From assembly GCA_028455995.1 (NCBI GenBank), contig JABELC010000013.1, positions 558,001-622,000 of the forward strand: 64,000 nt of DNA, given 5' to 3'. Source of the DNA: Scleromitrula shiraiana (lineage: Eukaryota > Ascomycota > Leotiomycetes > Helotiales > Sclerotiniaceae). Shown piece by piece: positions 61,001-64,000 of the stretch. The translations under genes were made by a program, and so were the position numbers. Each line of letters starts with the position of its first letter. Positions within the stretch are counted from its first letter, which is position 1. The notes under the pieces are model-generated. The model did not search any database. It had not been told where the DNA came from and saw only the letters and a program-made list of their open reading frames with translations.

Positions 61001-63185
61001 TTGGCTGTGTCTTTCTTGCTTCCTCAAACAATAAACGAAGTTGTCTTTCGGCCTCACCAACCCATTTGCTCAAAGCATCAGCACCCTTTCTCATGTAGAA
61101 TGTAATCTTTCGACCACCGGAACCAACACTTGCAGCCAGTGCTCTTGCCAAAAGAGTTTTGCCAGTACCAGGAGGACCATGGAACAATACACCTCGCGGT
61201 GGTGTGACGTGAAACTTGAGGAAAAGCTCCGGGTACAAAAGAGGCATTTGAACCATTTCCTTGAGCTGGTCAATGTGTCCTTCGAGACCACCGATTTTGC
61301 TAAAGTCAACATTCTGATCAACACCAAGAGGATCTGCGTCGGCCAAAGCTTTTTGACTCTTGACTCTTCCGAGATTTGCAGGCGTGCCAGTTATCGCAGT
61401 GGTTGGATCCGCATTTGTTTGTGTGATACCTGGAAGTAACCCAGGCATGCCTCCCATAGTGGCAGAGGTAGGTGTCATTCCAACATTACCACCTACATTT
61501 GGTCGATGCATGTTTTCATCGTCACTACTATCCGAATCTACACCGCCAGTAGCACCTGTACCCCAAGGTCCACCAATTATAGGAGCTGGGCCGCCACCGC
61601 CCCCAAAAGGTCCAAAAGTTGTGTACAAGTTTCGTTCCCATGGTTGGCTTGCAGGACCGCGTCCAGCTCTACCTCTACGTGAAGGTGTAGGTGCAGGATC
61701 TTCTAAATCGTCGTCTTGGGCATATATTTGATCCATTGGCTTAATCGTGTAATCGACCCGCTTGCGTTCACGACGGCCTTTGGGCTCGTATGATATTTCC
61801 GTATCACGCGGACGGCGTCTCTTAGAAGAGCGAAGCTCCTGAAGTTCGTCTGCCAACTCGTCGGGGTCTAGCTCGTCTTCTCCATCTGACGCTTCAGCGC
61901 GTCTTCTCGAAGTGCTCTTAGACTTTCCTCGTCCGGCAGTTCTTCCTCTAGTTGGGCTAGAAAACTCTCCATCATCGTCGTCTTTCTTTTTGGGGGAAGC
62001 ATCAGATGCAGACATTTCTTCTTCGGAACCTTCACCTTCCGGTGTGAAGTCACTACCCTCATCCTTATTCTTCTTCGAACCTCTACTTCTCAAGCGTCGA
62101 GAGCCAGCAGCTGGAGCCTCCGCGGCCTCTTCCGCTTCTTGCGCATCCAAACCTGCGTTACTTGATCGGGCACCTCTAGTACGTTTTCTTGTTATTGGCA
62201 TAGAGTCTTCATCGTCATCATCATCTAATCCAACTGCTATCTGAGCTGGTTCAGCTTCGTCAATCGCAAGCTCGTCGGCCATATCATCGTCTTGTTGGGG
62301 ATCTGCAGGAGCGTCAAGCTCATCAGCTTCAGCATCGGCCTCGTCGGTCCCAACAATTTCGTGCCGCATTATGGTGTCGTCCGTCGCAGCCTCTGCAGCC
62401 TCCGGTTGAGCCTCCTCGTATGAACTAGTTTCGTGGACTTCTTCTTTGATTGTAGAAGCAGGTTGTTTCACACTCTTCGCACCTCGCGTAGCTCTTTGTC
62501 TTCCAATAGCTTCTGGTGATCTCGAGGCTCGAATAACGTGTTTCCCGGAGTTTGAGAGAGACGTGAATTCTTCACCTTCCTCAGTACGAGCGCGTGTACT
62601 CCTTCTAGTAATTGCAGATGTAGGTTCAGCACTCGCGCGAGTTCTTGCGGCACTTCCTGCCCTTGTATTCCGAGCTGGTGTTATACCCGCTTCCGGCAGC
62701 TTGAGCTTTAGTAATAACTTCTTCGCCGCCGGCTTGGTTCGTTTTGAAATTGGCTCTTCAATTTCCTCAGCGTCGTCTTCGTTATCCTCCACTACTCGTG
62801 TTCTCTTATTCGATTTCTTAGGCTGAATCTCCTCTTCCGAATCTTCCACCAAATCGGCCACGTCACTCTCGCTATCTTCTTCGTAGTTGACCGATTTCTT
62901 TGCGGCTTTGCGTACTGCTCGTCCAGTTTTTTCATTCATTTCAAAGTCCTCTTCCTCTTCTTCTTCTGATGCAAAAGAATCTTCTAAAAGGCTGTCTTCA
63001 TCTTCGTCGTCAGAAACGTCGGATCCCTTGTATTTTGTGCGTCTTCGTTGACTTCCTTTCTTTTGTGGTTTTGCTCTGGGCTTCTTTGCAGATCTTCGTG
63101 GATTAACTTCAGACGGGGAGAAGTCGTCGTCGTCAGAGTCCGACTTATTTGGATCGAAGTTATCAAGCCTACGCTTCACTGGCAT
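58033..63185 (-). CDS. YTA7: AAA ATPase with bromodomain, Yta7/Abo1/ATAD2
   Basis: Predicted 1,684-residue nuclear AAA+ histone chaperone, which binds acetylated or free H3/H4 and regulates nucleosome density. Exons 63,185-60,162, 60,113-59,841 and 59,790-58,033 join in frame. The start MPVKRRLDNFDPN is the first ATG consistent with the family. A 550-residue acidic, Ser/Arg-rich N-terminus has many possible phosphorylation sites. AAA1 has Walker A GPPGTGKT (670-677), Walker B FFDEID (Asp734, Glu735) and arginine-finger region RRPGRFDREF. AAA2 has the degenerate Walker A GEPGMGQ (972-978), lacking the lysine, and SVIYLPGID in place of Walker B, so only AAA1 should hydrolyse ATP, as known for this family. 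The bromodomain-like region lies at about 1,155-1,290. The extension after it contains a long Ser/Gln/Pro-rich linker and a helical tail. Confidence 0.93.
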
Positions 63186-64000
63186 TGCTGGTACTCGAGA
63201 TTCGGAGAAATTCTGAACTCGAAATCGCAAATGGTGAACTCAAACCAATATAAATTTATTAGAATTCACTTCCTGCTAAAACATGGATACTTTTTGTCTG
63301 CTTCCTGTGAATGAACCCTAAGTGATTTGTATATCTTTACCAAATTGCTAAAGAGAAACCGATGCTGAATTGTAAAAACAGAATGTAAAGAATTTGGCGA
63401 CAACGGGTTGATATCTTGGATAATTTCTTCGCGTGAACTTTGATGAAATTGTATATTATCTATCATTGATGTTGATGTTCAGAAAGCTGATTTCTCGCGT
63501 CGGGTTTGCCTGGTCGATCTTGCTGCTTATGTAAGTATATTCGGTATCCACACTAATGTAGTGGGAACTACGGAAGTAGTGGACGCCACACTAAAACTCA
63601 ACAACTCATAAGCGCACAGATCATCAAAATTAGAAGAGACTCCGTTCATGATTTATCAATCGCAATTAAGAGAATAATTAGAACTTCCTCCCACAACAAT
63701 AGATCCATCAAGATTCAATAAGTTGAAACAATATAAATCTCTCATTGACTTCAATGGGATATTTACAGTTCCAAGCAAGTTGACTTGGCGAAAGAAAATC
63801 GATAACCATGTTGAGTATGAAGTTGGATGTAAAGGTAAAAAAGTACAAAAAAGAACGAGAAATTGATACTCACTGTCGTCTCTTAGCTCCATGCGGCTTA
63901 AAAGCTTAATCTATTTAAAGCTTGTGGTTCCTGGGACCCTTATTGCGGGGAAAGGAGAGGGACAATGAAGCATGTGGTTGACTAAACGAAGCTAGTCACG
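63186..64000. promoter_or_regulatory. Upstream region of YTA7 to window end
   Basis: Contains the Yta7 promoter. A 78-codon minus-strand frame starting at ATG 63,892 (MELRDDSEYQF) has a GTGAGT donor after a few codons, so it might be the first exon of a small gene. I recognise no family and would not call it. The right edge cuts the region. Confidence 0.35.

Noticed and set aside
63656..63892. Possible small gene starting at 63,892 on the minus strand
   Set aside because: A GTGAGT donor follows a few codons, but I could not find a convincing second exon or family; left as a note in the intergenic entry.

Overview
The window looks like nuclear DNA of a filamentous ascomycete. The genes carry short GT..AG introns of about 45-110 bp. 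The conserved proteins (Bre1, Bdp1, Yta7/ATAD2, Nhx1, Pbn1, SARAF) are typical of such fungi. One end is an extremely AT-rich block whose repeat copies differ by C-to-T and G-to-A changes, the signature of repeat-induced point mutation (RIP). Sclerotiniaceae or a related Leotiomycete is my best guess; that placement is inference.

Layout. 1-10,550 is a gene-free, RIP-degraded repeat block. It holds a large inverted repeat (arms about 1-1,830 and 1,905-3,594), a little-mutated 160-bp solo LTR nested in the left arm, a heavily mutated second copy of that LTR near 9,869-10,030, and a third copy of a repeat segment near 8,430-8,600. 10,550-12,628 is non-coding as far as I can see. 12,629-35,252 is mostly ordinary conserved genes: a fucose-permease-type sugar transporter, an endosomal Na+/H+ exchanger, a glucoside/sucrose-type transporter, Pbn1, SARAF, Bre1, Bdp1, a GH1 beta-glucosidase and a GFA-fold protein. 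The one exception is a broken fungal-specific gene at 21.6-22.9 kb. 58,033-63,185 encodes the AAA/bromodomain chromatin factor Yta7/ATAD2.

Between these, 35.7-56.6 kb is an accessory island. It contains five divergent members (here called A to E) of an apparently uncharacterised coiled-coil family that share a C-terminal region with a G-N-x-A-A-H signature. It also holds an aldo-keto reductase, a large HET-like membrane protein, and a tandem pair of 2EXR-domain genes of which one is broken. All five coiled-coil genes, the broken 2EXR gene and the broken gene at 22 kb contain in-frame stops with coherent coding sequence on both sides. Every such stop is one C-to-T or G-to-A step from a sense codon. 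The conserved genes show none. Light RIP-like damage of a duplicated family, unrecognised small in-frame introns, or recoding are the competing explanations, and transcript data would separate them.

Exon boundaries given for the intact spliced genes were checked by hand for reading-frame continuity; their coding lengths are multiples of three.
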